Shown: positions 18,058 through 26,123, counted from the first letter of the stretch. The stretch: 64,000 bases of DNA from Paralimibaculum aggregatum (GCF_030270585.1 NZ_BSYI01000014.1:53590-117589), one strand, 5' to 3'. Translations and numbers: made by a program. The notes: generated by a model from the sequence alone, not told the origin.

Positions 18058-19986
18058 ATGAAACGCAAGCTGGTGACCGGGGCGGACGCCGCCCGGCTTG
18101 TCCAGGACGGCGACACGATCACCACCTCGGGCTTCGTCGGGATCGGCGTGCCGGACGGGCTGCTGTCGGACCTGGCGGCGCGATATGCCGAGACCGGCCA
18201 CCCGCGGGATCTAACCCTGCTCTTCGCGGCCGGACAGGGCGACGGCCGCGACCGCGGGCTCAACCGGCTGGCGGCGGACGGGCTGCTCGCCCGGGTGATC
18301 GGCGGGCACTGGGGGCTGATCCCGAAGATCGGCCAGCTCGCGCTCTCCGACAAGATCGAGGCCTACAACCTGCCCCAGGGCGTGATCACGCATCTCTACC
18401 GCGACATCGCCGCCGGCAAGCCGGGCACGCTCACCCATGTCGGCCTCGGCACCTTCGTCGACCCGCGGCTCGAGGGCGGCCGGATCAACGACGTCACCCA
18501 CGAGGACATCGTCGAGGTGGTGGAGCTCGGCGGCCGCGAGAACCTCTTCTACAGGGCGCGGCCGATCGACGTGGCGCTGCTGCGCGGCACCACCGCCGAC
18601 GAGGTCGGCAACATCACCATGGAGAAGGAAGCGCTGGTGCTCGACGTGCTCGCCCAGGCGATGGCCGCGCGCAATTCGGGCGGGCTGGTGATCGTCCAGG
18701 TGGAGCGGGTGGTGGCCGACCGCACGCTCACGCCGCGCGAGGTGGTGATCCCGGCGGCGCTGGTCGACGCCGTGGTGGTCGCCGCGCCCGAGCATCACCT
18801 GCAGACCTATGCCACGGCCTATTCCCACACCTTCACCGGGCGCTACCGCGCGCCCGCCGGCGCCAGCAGGGCGATGGCGCTCGATGCCCGCAAGGTGATC
18901 GCGCGGCGCTGCGCCTTCGAGCTGCCGGTCAACGGCGTGGTCAATCTCGGCATCGGCATGCCGGAGGGGGTGGCCGATGTCGCCGGCGAGGAGGGGCTGC
19001 TGGAGCATCTGACGCTGACCGCCGAGCCCGGCGTGGTCGGCGGGCAGCCGGCCTCCGGCCTCGATTTCGGCGCCGCGGTCAACACCGATGCGATCATCGC
19101 GCAGAACGCGCAATTCGACTTCTATGACGGCGGCGGGCTCGATCTCGCCTGCCTCGGCATGGCCGAGGTGGACGCCGCAGGCAATGTCAACGTCTCGCGC
19201 TTCGGGCCGAAGCTCGCGGGCGCCGGCGGCTTCATCAACATCAGCCAGAACGCCCGCAAGGTCGTGTTTGCCGGCACCTTCACCGCCGGCGGGCTCGATG
19301 TCGAGACCGGCGGGGGCGGCCTCCGGATCCTGCACGAGGGCCGGGCCGACAAGTTCCGCGCCGCGGTCGAGCAGATCACCTTCTCGGGCCGGCGCGCCAA
19401 TGCCGTGGGGCAGAAGGTGGTCTATGTCACCGAGCGCTGCGTCTTCGAGCTGGGGGCGGACGGGTTGCGGCTGGTGGAGATCGCGCCCGGCATCGATCTC
19501 GAGCGCGACATTCTCGGGCACATGGCGTTCCGCCCGATCATCGACGAGCCGCACGAGATGGATGCCCGCATCTTCACGGACGAGGCGATGGGGCTGAAGA
19601 CGGAGCTGCTGCGGCTCGACCTCGACGAGCGGTTCGCCCTCGATCCCCAGGGCCGGCGGCTGTTCATCAACTTCGAGAAGCTCCGGGTCCGCACCCAGTC
19701 GGATGTCGAGGCGATCCGGTCCCGCGTCGAGACGCTCTGCGCACCGCTCGGCCATCGCGTCGATGTCATCGTCAACTATGACGGCGCCCGCATCGACGAG
19801 GACGCCGAGGAAGCCTATTCCGCGATGGTCGCCGATCTCGAGGACCGGTTCTACCACCGGGTCTCGCGCTATTCCGGCTCTGCCTTCATGCGCCTCAAGC
19901 TCGGGCGGACGCTGGCCCGGCGCGGACCGGCCCATGTCTTCGAGACCAGCGACGAGGCCCGCGCCTATCTCGAGGGCCGCCTCTGA
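18058..19986 (+). CDS. acyl-CoA:acetate/3-ketoacid CoA-transferase with C-terminal extension
   Basis: A 642-residue family I CoA-transferase of the YdiF/propionate CoA-transferase type, both half-domains in one chain. The N-terminal half starts KLVTGADAARLVQDGDTI and includes GLGTFVDPRLEGG. The second half has GVVNLGIGMPEGVADVA and TAEPGVVGGQPASG, where the Glu is the expected nucleophile forming the glutamyl-CoA thioester. Classical YdiF is about 530 residues; here about 110 extra residues follow, beginning near EPHEMDARIF. ATG 18058 is fixed by GAGGGAGG at 18043-18052. Substrate is unknown. Confidence 0.87.
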   Translation: MKRKLVTGADAARLVQDGDTITTSGFVGIGVPDGLLSDLAARYAETGHPRDLTLLFAAGQGDGRDRGLNRLAADGLLARVIGGHWGLIPKIGQLALSDKIEAYNLPQGVITHLYRDIAAGKPGTLTHVGLGTFVDPRLEGGRINDVTHEDIVEVVELGGRENLFYRARPIDVALLRGTTADEVGNITMEKEALVLDVLAQAMAARNSGGLVIVQVERVVADRTLTPREVVIPAALVDAVVVAAPEHHLQTYATAYSHTFTGRYRAPAGASRAMALDARKVIARRCAFELPVNGVVNLGIGMPEGVADVAGEEGLLEHLTLTAEPGVVGGQPASGLDFGAAVNTDAIIAQNAQFDFYDGGGLDLACLGMAEVDAAGNVNVSRFGPKLAGAGGFINISQNARKVVFAGTFTAGGLDVETGGGGLRILHEGRADKFRAAVEQITFSGRRANAVGQKVVYVTERCVFELGADGLRLVEIAPGIDLERDILGHMAFRPIIDEPHEMDARIFTDEAMGLKTELLRLDLDERFALDPQGRRLFINFEKLRVRTQSDVEAIRSRVETLCAPLGHRVDVIVNYDGARIDEDAEEAYSAMVADLEDRFYHRVSRYSGSAFMRLKLGRTLARRGPAHVFETSDEARAYLEGRL

Positions 19987-19999
19987 CCGGCCTGTCCGC

Positions 20000-20836
20000 T
20001 CAGGCCCGCGGCGCCCGCACGCTGCGGAACAGGCAGGCCCGGCGCGGCCCTTCCGGCGGGGTCGCGCAGATCGGCTCGGCAGCGACCAGCGCATCGAGAA
20101 CCAGCACCACATAGTCGCGCGTCTCGGCATAGGGCGGCACGCCCTTGTGGCGCACCACCGCGTTCTCCCCGGCATTGTAGCCGGCGAGCGCTAGCAGGAT
20201 GTCGCCGTCGAACTTCTTCAGCAGGAAGTCGAGATAGGCCGCACCGCCGGAGAGATTCTCGCCCGGGTTGCGGGAATCGCGCACTCCGAAGCGCTTCGCG
20301 GTCGCCGGGATCAGCTGCATCAGCCCGACCGCCCCCTTCGGCGACACCGCGTTGGCATTGCCGGCCGACTCGACCGCGATCACCGCGACCAGCAGGGCCT
20401 CCGAGATCTCGTGCCGCCGGGCCGCGGCCTTGATCTCCGCGCCCCATTCCTCGGCGATCCGGCCGACCCGCGCCCGGCTGATCAGCGCCCCGCTCCGCGC
20501 GCGTCGGCTGCGCAGGATATCGAGCGGCTCGGCCCAGCGCGGCGGGCTCGCCGCCGACTGTCCGGCCTCCGCGACCTCCCAGAACCAGCCATGATGCTGC
20601 TTGCGGCGGGCGGTCGCGCTGCCGCCCTTTCGCTTGGGTGCGAAGCGCTTCGTGCCGCCGCGCGGCGGCCGCACGCTCTGGAAGCCCGTCTTGTCCCAGG
20701 CCCGCACGCCGTTCTTCAACCGGGTCGAGCGCGCCTCCGAATCGGCAACACCACCAGCAATGAACATACAAATTGCAACGAAAACCGAGACAAACCGTGC
20801 CCAAACGCCTTGTTTCTGCCACATTTTGCCCATCAT
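20000..20836 (-). CDS. lytic transglycosylase (SLT family) next to the tad locus
   Basis: A 278-residue exported murein hydrolase. Hydrophobic residues about 12-30 form a signal sequence. A basic, low-complexity linker (residues 40-85) follows. The SLT domain has Glu156 in AVIAVESAGN as the catalytic acid, then SPKGAVGLMQLIP, LSGGAAYLDFLL and ALAGYNAGENAV. Such enzymes open the wall so envelope-spanning machines can assemble. Its divergent position beside the pilin gene suggests service to the tad pilus; that link is inferred. An in-frame ATG follows one codon after the chosen start. Confidence 0.85.
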   Translation of the reverse strand: MMGKMWQKQGVWARFVSVFVAICMFIAGGVADSEARSTRLKNGVRAWDKTGFQSVRPPRGGTKRFAPKRKGGSATARRKQHHGWFWEVAEAGQSAASPPRWAEPLDILRSRRARSGALISRARVGRIAEEWGAEIKAAARRHEISEALLVAVIAVESAGNANAVSPKGAVGLMQLIPATAKRFGVRDSRNPGENLSGGAAYLDFLLKKFDGDILLALAGYNAGENAVVRHKGVPPYAETRDYVVLVLDALVAAEPICATPPEGPRRACLFRSVRAPRA

Positions 20837-20860
20837 AGCTCCACAGTTGAATCCCGGCGC

Positions 20861-20882
20861 ACCATGTTTTGACCATGTTTTG
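20861..20882. repeat. tandem 11-bp direct repeat in the transglycosylase/pilin gap
   Basis: ACCATGTTTTG occurs twice head to tail (20861-20871, 20872-20882), so equivalent bases are about one helical turn apart. It lies 25 bp before the transglycosylase start and 199 bp before the pilin start. That phasing is typical of sites bound by a protein on one face of DNA. No regulator is identified. Confidence 0.5.
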
Positions 20883-21032
20883 TCCGAAGCACCAGAAATC
20901 GACGGTCAATTTGCATTGGCCAACGTATTACTGCTTTCGCCGGGCCGGCGACAGGTGATAAAACTCGTTGCAGGGACGAGGCCGGTGTGGAGGCCGCCTC
21001 ACCTTGCTGCGCCTGGGGTTTGGCGCGGGAGT

Positions 21033-21055
21033 GTTTTGTTACGAAACCGCAAAAC
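21033..21055. promoter_or_regulatory. inverted repeat just upstream of the first pilin gene
   Basis: GTTTTG at 21033-21038 is mirrored by CAAAAC at 21050-21055, 11 bp between arms, ending 15 bp before the ribosome site GGAGGG (21071-21076) of the pilin. It shares the TTTTG core with the tandem repeat 170 bp upstream. It could be an operator or a leader stem; the evidence is symmetry and position only. Confidence 0.35.
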
Positions 21056-21080
21056 GCCACATGGCCATCTGGAGGGTAAT

Positions 21081-21299
21081 ATGACGATCTTTTCTCAGTT
21101 CATCCGCGACGAAGCCGGCGCTGTCACCATCGACTGGGTTGCGCTGACCGCTGGCATCCTGCTGCTCGGTATCGCCGTGGTCTACGCGATCTTCGAGACC
21201 GGCGTTGTCGACGTCGTGGACACCATCAACAGCGAGCTCTCGAGCGCTGTCGACACCGACCTCGACACCGACTTCGACTCGGGCACCCTGACCCAGTAA
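21081..21299 (+). CDS. Flp-type prepilin, first copy
   Basis: A 72-residue prepilin. The leader MTIFSQFIRDEAG is short and charged. It is followed by the mature start AVTIDWVALTAG and a hydrophobic helix of about 22 residues, the organisation of tad/Flp pilins cut after Gly by a CpaA peptidase. The usual Glu-Tyr pair at mature positions 5-6 is Asp-Trp here. The tail is acidic (VDTDLDTDFD). A clear ribosome site GGAGGG precedes ATG 21081. A double hairpin terminator follows, so this gene can be expressed alone, as expected for the major pilin. Confidence 0.85.
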   Translation: MTIFSQFIRDEAGAVTIDWVALTAGILLLGIAVVYAIFETGVVDVVDTINSELSSAVDTDLDTDFDSGTLTQ

Positions 21300-21310
21300 T
21301 CCTCGGGTCG

Positions 21311-21331
21311 CCCGGCACCGCTTGCCGGGCA
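21311..21331 (+). other. stem-loop directly after the first pilin gene
   Basis: A perfect 8-bp stem (GCCCGGCA at 21311-21318 with TGCCGGGC at 21324-21331) and 5-nt loop lies 11 bases past the pilin stop. It lacks a T-tract. It could protect the 3' end of a processed pilin transcript, ahead of the stronger terminator that follows. Confidence 0.5.
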
Positions 21332-21347
21332 GAGGTACCGCAGATCC

Positions 21348-21383
21348 GGCCGGGAGCGTCGCGCTCCCGGCCGTTTCGTTTTG
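21348..21383 (+). terminator. strong intrinsic terminator after the first pilin gene
   Basis: A perfect 12-bp GC-rich stem (21348-21359 with 21363-21374) with a 3-nt TCG loop is followed by TTTCGTTTT. This is the best Rho-independent terminator in the window. It should uncouple the first pilin from the second pilin and cpaB. Confidence 0.85.
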
Positions 21384-21571
21384 CCCTGGCACCCGCGACA
21401 AATTATCGCCTCTCGATTGATATCACGGTCATCTCCGCAATCTATGCGTGTCAAATCAGGCACTCCCGGGCCCGACCTGCCACCGCAGTCTCACCAAAGC
21501 GCTCCAATTCCCGGCGAAAACCCGTTATACGAAAAGATGGAATCTGTCCGGATGCGGCAGCGGGGTGAGAC

Positions 21572-21775
21572 ATGATCGGGCTCAAGACATTCATGATGCG
21601 CGAAGATGGCGCGGTCTCGGTCGAATGGGTGGCCGCGACGGCGGCACTGATCGTCGTGAGCTCCTTCATGGGCTATTATCTCTTCTTCGGGATCAACGAG
21701 ATCCGCGAGGAGAACAACACCGACTTCAACCGCGTCCAGACCGGCGAGAGCGCCGGAGGAGGCGGGATCGAGTAA
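21572..21775 (+). CDS. Flp-type prepilin, second copy
   Basis: A 67-residue prepilin-like protein: charged leader MIGLKTFMMREDG, mature start AVSVEWVAATAAL, one hydrophobic helix, and an acidic/polar tail ending GGGGIE. Mature position 5 is Glu and 6 is Trp, so it is closer to the Flp consensus than the first copy at position 5. It differs from the first copy over most of its length, so it is not a recent duplicate. It stands between the first pilin's terminator and cpaB and may be a minor pilin or a separately regulated subunit. The ribosome site is GGGGTGAG before ATG 21572. Confidence 0.8.
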   Translation: MIGLKTFMMREDGAVSVEWVAATAALIVVSSFMGYYLFFGINEIREENNTDFNRVQTGESAGGGGIE

Positions 21776-21902
21776 CCCGGCGGCAGGCGGCGCTTGATGC
21801 CCGCCTCCGCCTGCGTCATAGAACGGGGGGGCCTGTTCCGAGGGCAGACGGCCGATACATCGAGACACGCGCCGGATACGGTCCGGCAAATGGGGCGAAG
21901 CC

Positions 21903-22760
21903 ATGAAAATCATCGCAATCCTGGTTCTGATCTTCGGCGTGGCGCTGGCCGGCGGCGCGATCTACTTCGCCTCCACCTATTTCGACGAGTTCGAACGGCG
22001 CATGGCGCAGCGCGGCGACACCGGGCCGAAGATGGTCAACATCGTCGTCGCGAAGAACCAGCTCCGCTATGGCGCGGTGCTCGACGGCAAGGACCTGCGG
22101 TGGCAGGCCTGGCCGGAGGACGCCCTGCCCCAGGGCGCCTTCACCGAGGCGGAGGCCCTGCTGGGCGACAAGGACGCCCCCAAGAAGGACAGGATGCGCG
22201 TGGTGCTGCGGCAGATCGAGCCGGGCGAACCGATCCTCGAGGCGAAGGTATCGGGCTTCGGCGCCCGCCAGCGTCTCGCGATGCAGCTCGCGGAGGGCAA
22301 GCGCGCCTTCACGATCCGGGTCGACTCGGTCTCGGGCGTCGCCGGCTTCATCAACCCGGGCGACCGGGTCGACGTGCTGATGATCCGGAACGCCGGCCGC
22401 GGCAATCTCGAGAGCAATGTCGTCCTGCAGAACGTGCTGGTGATCGCGGTCGACCACGACACCAACCAGGAAGGCCACCGCCCGAAGAACGCGAGCACCG
22501 CGACCGTGGAGGTCACCCCCACCGAGGCGCAGAAGCTGACGCTCGCGCAGAATCTCGGCCGGCTGTCCCTGACGCTGCGGGCGCTGGACAATCACTCCTC
22601 GGAAGGCGAGGCGGCCCCCGCCCCGGTGGATGTCCGCGATCTCTTCGGCATCCAGGATGCGCCGACGCCGGCACCGCAGCGCGAGCGCTCCTCGACCTCG
22701 GTCACGGTGCGCAAGGCAGGCGAGATCACCGGCCGGCTCAAGTTCCAGGATGCAGAGTAG
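21903..22760 (+). CDS. cpaB: Flp pilus assembly protein CpaB
   Basis: A 285-residue periplasmic/inner-membrane tad protein (RcpC/CpaB). Residues 1-22 (MKIIAILVLIFGVALAGGA) are a membrane anchor or signal. A SAF-like domain follows (VAKNQLRYGAVLDGKDLRW, then EPGEPILEAKVSG). A second domain includes VDSVSGVAGFINPGDRVDVLM, the family signature, and VLQNVLVIAVD. CpaB works with the secretin CpaC at the outer membrane. It is followed by a 135-bp gap with a promoter candidate and an inverted repeat, so cpaC may also start its own transcript. Confidence 0.92.
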   Translation: MKIIAILVLIFGVALAGGAIYFASTYFDEFERRMAQRGDTGPKMVNIVVAKNQLRYGAVLDGKDLRWQAWPEDALPQGAFTEAEALLGDKDAPKKDRMRVVLRQIEPGEPILEAKVSGFGARQRLAMQLAEGKRAFTIRVDSVSGVAGFINPGDRVDVLMIRNAGRGNLESNVVLQNVLVIAVDHDTNQEGHRPKNASTATVEVTPTEAQKLTLAQNLGRLSLTLRALDNHSSEGEAAPAPVDVRDLFGIQDAPTPAPQRERSSTSVTVRKAGEITGRLKFQDAE

Positions 22761-22802
22761 CCGCAGGCTTGCCACACTGTGCGAGGTTTCCGGCTTAACC
22801 GC

Positions 22803-22831
22803 TTGAGTATTTGTGAGTTTTGATATCTACT
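22803..22831 (+). promoter_or_regulatory. promoter candidate upstream of cpaC
   Basis: TTGAGT at 22803-22808 and TCTACT at 22826-22831 are spaced 17 bp; each matches four of six consensus bases. The stretch 22795-22830 is clearly AT-richer than the flanking genes. Transcription from here would read through the inverted repeat at 22828-22848 into the cpaC leader. Confidence 0.4.
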
Positions 22832-22848
22832 CTGCGTAATGCAGAGTA
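22828..22848. promoter_or_regulatory. 8-bp perfect inverted repeat in the cpaC leader
   Basis: TACTCTGC (22828-22835) and GCAGAGTA (22841-22848) flank GTAAT. The same 8-mer GCAGAGTA also occurs at 22752-22759, over the cpaB stop codon. The element overlaps the proposed -10 box of cpaC. It could be an operator dyad or an RNA stem; no T-tract follows, so a terminator is unlikely. Confidence 0.5.
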
Positions 22849-22895
22849 CGGGGCTTTGTGCGTTCGCAAAAAATGAAGGAAGAGGGACCTTAGTC

Positions 22896-24344
22896 ATGAT
22901 ACTCAGGATCGTGCGGGCGGCGCTTCTGGCCTTGGCGGCCATCGTCGCCGCTGACCCGGGAGCCGCCTCCGCTCAGAGCATTCTGAGAGTGGCGCGGGGG
23001 CTCGCCTCCGACGACATCGTCGTCCTGACGAACCGCGCCATCGTGGTCGAGAGCAGCCAGCCCTTTACCGAGCTGTCGATCGCCCAGCCGGAGATTGCGG
23101 ACGTGCAGCCGCTCTCGGACAGGTCGATATATATTCTCGGCCGGCGACGCGGCAAGACCACGCTCACAATGCTCGGCGAAGGCGGACGGCTGATCAGCAA
23201 CGTCAACATTGTCGTGCGCCCCGACATCTCCGAACTCAAGGAACGCCTCAGCACGATCCTGCCGCAGGAGGACATCGAGGTCCGCATCGCCGGCGGCAAC
23301 ATCGTCCTCTCCGGCATCGTCTCGGGGGCAACGCAGCAGGAGCGTGCGCTGACCCTGGCGCGGGCCTATGCCGGCGATGCGGTGGCCAACATGATGACCA
23401 TCGGCGGGACGCAGCAGGTCGCCCTCAAGGTCCGGGTGGCCGAGATGAACCGCAACGCGGTCAAGGACATCGGCGTCTCGATCGCCGCGCTCGGCAGCGG
23501 CCGCCGCTATGCGACCGACAACGTGACCGGCGATGCGCTCGCCCTCACCGATCCGCTCTCCTCGCCGGCCGGCCCCAACGCGCCTCCGGGCTCCTCCGGC
23601 AACCTTGCCGGCATCGAGCGGATCTTCAGCGGCGCCTTCGGTGCCTTCGGCGCGATCTTCGCCGTCGCCGACAACTTCATCCTCGACATCGAGATCGACG
23701 CGCTCGAGTCCAAGGGCTTCCTGCGGATGCTGGCCGAGCCGACCCTGGTCGCGCTCTCGGGCACCGAGGCGGAGTTCCTGGCCGGCGGCGAGGTGCCGAT
23801 CCCGGCAGTCGACGGCGAGGGCAACGTCTCGGTCGACTTCCGCGCGACCGGCGTCAATGTCAGCTTCGTTCCCGTGGTGCTCGACGGCAGCCTGATCAAC
23901 CTCGCGGTGACCGCCGAGGTCTCGGCGCCGGATCCGTCGCTCTCCTCGACCAGCGGCGGCATCAACATCACCGGCTTCCAGACCCGCCGGGTAACCACCA
24001 CGATCGAGCTGCGCGACGGCCAGAGCTTCGCCATCGCCGGGCTGTTCCAGGAGGACTTCTCCGACGCCATCGATCAGGTGCCCTTCCTCGGCGACATCCC
24101 GATCCTCGGCACCCTCTTCCGCTCGGCGCAGTTCCAGAAACGGCAGACCGAGCTTGTGATCATGGTCACGGTCAATCTGGTCACGCCGGTCGACAATGAG
24201 GACGAACTGGCGCTGCCGACCGACCGGTTCGGCGTGCCGACCGAATTCGAGCTCTTCCTGATGGGCAACGCGCTGCCGGGCAATGGGTCCAACCTGCTGA
24301 CGACCCAGGGCTTCGACGGCGATTTCGGCTATGTCGTGGAGTGA
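22896..24344 (+). CDS. cpaC: tad pilus secretin CpaC (RcpA)
   Basis: A 482-residue outer-membrane secretin of the type II/III secretion superfamily. A signal peptide ends near ASAQS (about residue 28). The N-terminal pilus-assembly domain (VLTNRAIVVESSQPFTELSIA, YILGRRRGKTTL) is followed by a BON-like region (ILPQEDIEVRIAGGNIVLSG). The secretin core has FLRMLAEPTLVALSGTEAEFLAGGEVPIP and the C-terminal VPFLGDIPILGTLFRS signature. ATG 22896 follows AGAGGGA at 22881; an ATG at 22839 in frame would precede the signal peptide without a ribosome site. It forms the gated ring through which the pilus leaves the cell. Confidence 0.95.
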   Translation: MILRIVRAALLALAAIVAADPGAASAQSILRVARGLASDDIVVLTNRAIVVESSQPFTELSIAQPEIADVQPLSDRSIYILGRRRGKTTLTMLGEGGRLISNVNIVVRPDISELKERLSTILPQEDIEVRIAGGNIVLSGIVSGATQQERALTLARAYAGDAVANMMTIGGTQQVALKVRVAEMNRNAVKDIGVSIAALGSGRRYATDNVTGDALALTDPLSSPAGPNAPPGSSGNLAGIERIFSGAFGAFGAIFAVADNFILDIEIDALESKGFLRMLAEPTLVALSGTEAEFLAGGEVPIPAVDGEGNVSVDFRATGVNVSFVPVVLDGSLINLAVTAEVSAPDPSLSSTSGGINITGFQTRRVTTTIELRDGQSFAIAGLFQEDFSDAIDQVPFLGDIPILGTLFRSAQFQKRQTELVIMVTVNLVTPVDNEDELALPTDRFGVPTEFELFLMGNALPGNGSNLLTTQGFDGDFGYVVE

Positions 24345-24351
24345 TGATCCG

Positions 24352-24987
24352 ATGAAAAAGGCACTGTTCATGATCGCGCTGCTCGGCACCGGCCTCGTGC
24401 TCAACGGGTGCACCCGGCCGGCCGGCGGCGGCGAGCGCAGCTCCGAGATCGGCCAGTCCGTCGATCTCACCTTCGCCCGTCAGGTGGCCTACAAGACCCC
24501 CGACGACTTCCTGACGGATCTCGGCCGCGTCTTCGCCGCGGAGACCGAGGATACCGTCACCTTCGCCTTCAACAGCTCGCGGCTCGACAGCACGGCGCGC
24601 GGCGTGCTCCGCGGCCAGGCCGCCTGGCTGCGCGAGCATCCCGAGGTCCGGATGCGGATCGAGGGGCACACCGACGCGGTGGGCGGCGAGCGCTACAACG
24701 ACCGGCTCGGCCTGCGCCGTGCCCGGGCGGTGGTGAACTATCTCGCCAGCCGCGGCGTCTCGCGCTCGCGCCTCGATGCGGTCGAGTCCTATGGCGAGAC
24801 CCAGCTCGCCGTGGACACGCCCGACCGGGAGCGGCGCAACCGCCGGGCAATCACCCGGGTGGCCGGCTTCGTGCGGAACTTCGTCGGCGACGGCATGGAC
24901 GGGCGCAAGGCCCAGCGTGCGATCGGCAGCTATCTCGGCATCGGCGGCGCCGGCACGGTGTCCGACAGCGACGTCGACGTGAACTGA
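24352..24987 (+). CDS. OmpA-family lipoprotein of the tad locus
   Basis: A 211-residue lipoprotein. The lipobox LNGC places the lipidated Cys at residue 20. The OmpA-like peptidoglycan-binding domain covers about 65-175, with FNSSRLDSTARGVLRGQAAWL, RIEGHTDAVGGERYN and LGLRRARAVVNYL; the final basic part ERRNRRAITRV is typical. It starts 8 bp after cpaC and is likely co-translated with it, anchoring the secretin ring to the wall. A terminator follows, closing the cpaC module. Confidence 0.88.
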   Translation: MKKALFMIALLGTGLVLNGCTRPAGGGERSSEIGQSVDLTFARQVAYKTPDDFLTDLGRVFAAETEDTVTFAFNSSRLDSTARGVLRGQAAWLREHPEVRMRIEGHTDAVGGERYNDRLGLRRARAVVNYLASRGVSRSRLDAVESYGETQLAVDTPDRERRNRRAITRVAGFVRNFVGDGMDGRKAQRAIGSYLGIGGAGTVSDSDVDVN

Positions 24988-25347
24988 TCCGTCGCGGCGC
25001 CGCCACGCGGCGCCGCACGGCAAGATTGCCAAGTGCGTGCGGAGAAGGGTCATCCCGCTTGATCCTTCTCTTTGGCGCTACACGTGATAACATCCGATGG
25101 TGGGAGTGGCATCCATCGCGGCCATTGACGATCCATGGCATCCTGATGGGGGTGAGCCTTGACACGGCTGATACACTTGCCGGAGCGCTGGCAGACAGGA
25201 TTGGAGGGAGCCTTCGGGCGACGATCCATCTCGCAGGCCGTAACGCTTCCTGCAACTCCCGGTGCTAGCCTCCTCGGCGCGGACTGGCCGCGGCGCGACA
25301 CTCCCGTCGTGAGCCACGGGCCCGCCGGCCGGGGCATGGAGGCGAGA
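24988..25347. other. 360-bp intergenic region between the OmpA gene and the TadE-like gene
   Basis: The region holds a perfect 8-bp hairpin without a T-tract (24994-25016) and an intrinsic terminator (25042-25073). The rest is non-coding as far as I can tell. A frame continuous with the TadE-like gene is open from 25159, but its codons lack any pilus-protein character and the ribosome site points to 25348. A TTGACA hexamer at 25159-25164 has no acceptable -10 partner. A promoter for the downstream motor operon is expected here but I cannot pinpoint it. Confidence 0.6.
25042..25073 (+). terminator. intrinsic terminator closing the cpaB-cpaC-ompA module
   Basis: An 11-bp stem (25042-25052 with 25060-25070, one G-U pair) and a 7-nt loop are followed by TTT. 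A GC hairpin at 24994-25016 precedes it. Together they separate the outer-membrane module from the TadE/CpaE/CpaF module. Confidence 0.7.
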
Positions 25348-26109
25348 ATGGATGCGGTGCATGGCGATCTGACGAAGAGCACGGGAAGCAGCGGCTTCAT
25401 GGGGCGGTTCCTCGCCGATGAGCGCGGCGCGATCACCACCGACATCGTGCTGATTCTGTTCCCCATCCTCTTGATAATCCTGACGATCTTCGAGATCGGC
25501 ATCTCCTTCTACTTCGTCCTGGCGGCGCAGAAGGCGGCGCAGATGGGCGCCCGCTTCATCATCGGCGAGACCCCGATCCACAGCGGTGTGCCCGATGTCT
25601 ACGAGGTGGCGCTCGCGAACGGGGAGTTCGGCGACAGCTGCTACCGGGTGGACGGCGCCGCGACGCCCTGCACCTACGACACCTCGTCGATGGTCGTGGT
25701 CGGCACCGACGGCGACGGCAACAACATCAACGGCTGGATGTGCGACGGCGACAATCTCGGCGCATCCTGCGACGAGACCCGTTTCAACGAACTCGTGGAC
25801 GAGATGCGCTGGGTCTATCCGAGCCTCCTCGCGAGCCACGTGGAAGTGATCTATACCGACGAGGAACTGGGCTTTGCCGGCGGGCCGTTCCACCCCAAGG
25901 TGGAGGTGGCGATCGAGGCCCGCAGCTCGCCGATCAAGATCCTCAGCCTGCTCGATTTCGTCTGGGGCCTGGTGCCCAACAACACCGAGCTGGGCGATGA
26001 CGAGAAGGTGGCGATCTCCCGCGGGCAGACCCCGGACTCGCAGAAACTCCGCAGGGTCGCAGCCAGCGTGTTCGGCGGCGACAACAATTCGACGAATGTA
26101 AGAAACTGA
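25348..26109 (+). CDS. TadE-like pilus assembly pseudopilin
   Basis: A 253-residue protein with a type IV pilin-like start: FLADERG then AITTDIVLILFPILLIILTIFEIG, a prepilin cleavage site and hydrophobic helix (about residues 25-60). A large periplasmic domain contains four cysteines in CYR, PCTYD, MCDG and SCDE, suggesting disulphides. This is the arrangement of TadE/TadF/TadG minor pseudopilins. ATG 25348 follows GGAGG at 25338-25342 with 5-bp spacing; an ATG at 25336 is also open. It precedes cpaE by 14 bp and opens the motor module. No other TadE/TadG gene is present in the window. Confidence 0.8.
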   Translation: MDAVHGDLTKSTGSSGFMGRFLADERGAITTDIVLILFPILLIILTIFEIGISFYFVLAAQKAAQMGARFIIGETPIHSGVPDVYEVALANGEFGDSCYRVDGAATPCTYDTSSMVVVGTDGDGNNINGWMCDGDNLGASCDETRFNELVDEMRWVYPSLLASHVEVIYTDEELGFAGGPFHPKVEVAIEARSSPIKILSLLDFVWGLVPNNTELGDDEKVAISRGQTPDSQKLRRVAASVFGGDNNSTNVRN

Positions 26110-26123
26110 GGTAGTAGCAAGGA

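Noticed and set aside
25159..25347. N-terminal extension of the TadE-like protein starting at TTG 25159
   Set aside because: The extension would put 63 residues before the pilin-like leader; the GGAGG site five bases before ATG 25348 fits far better.
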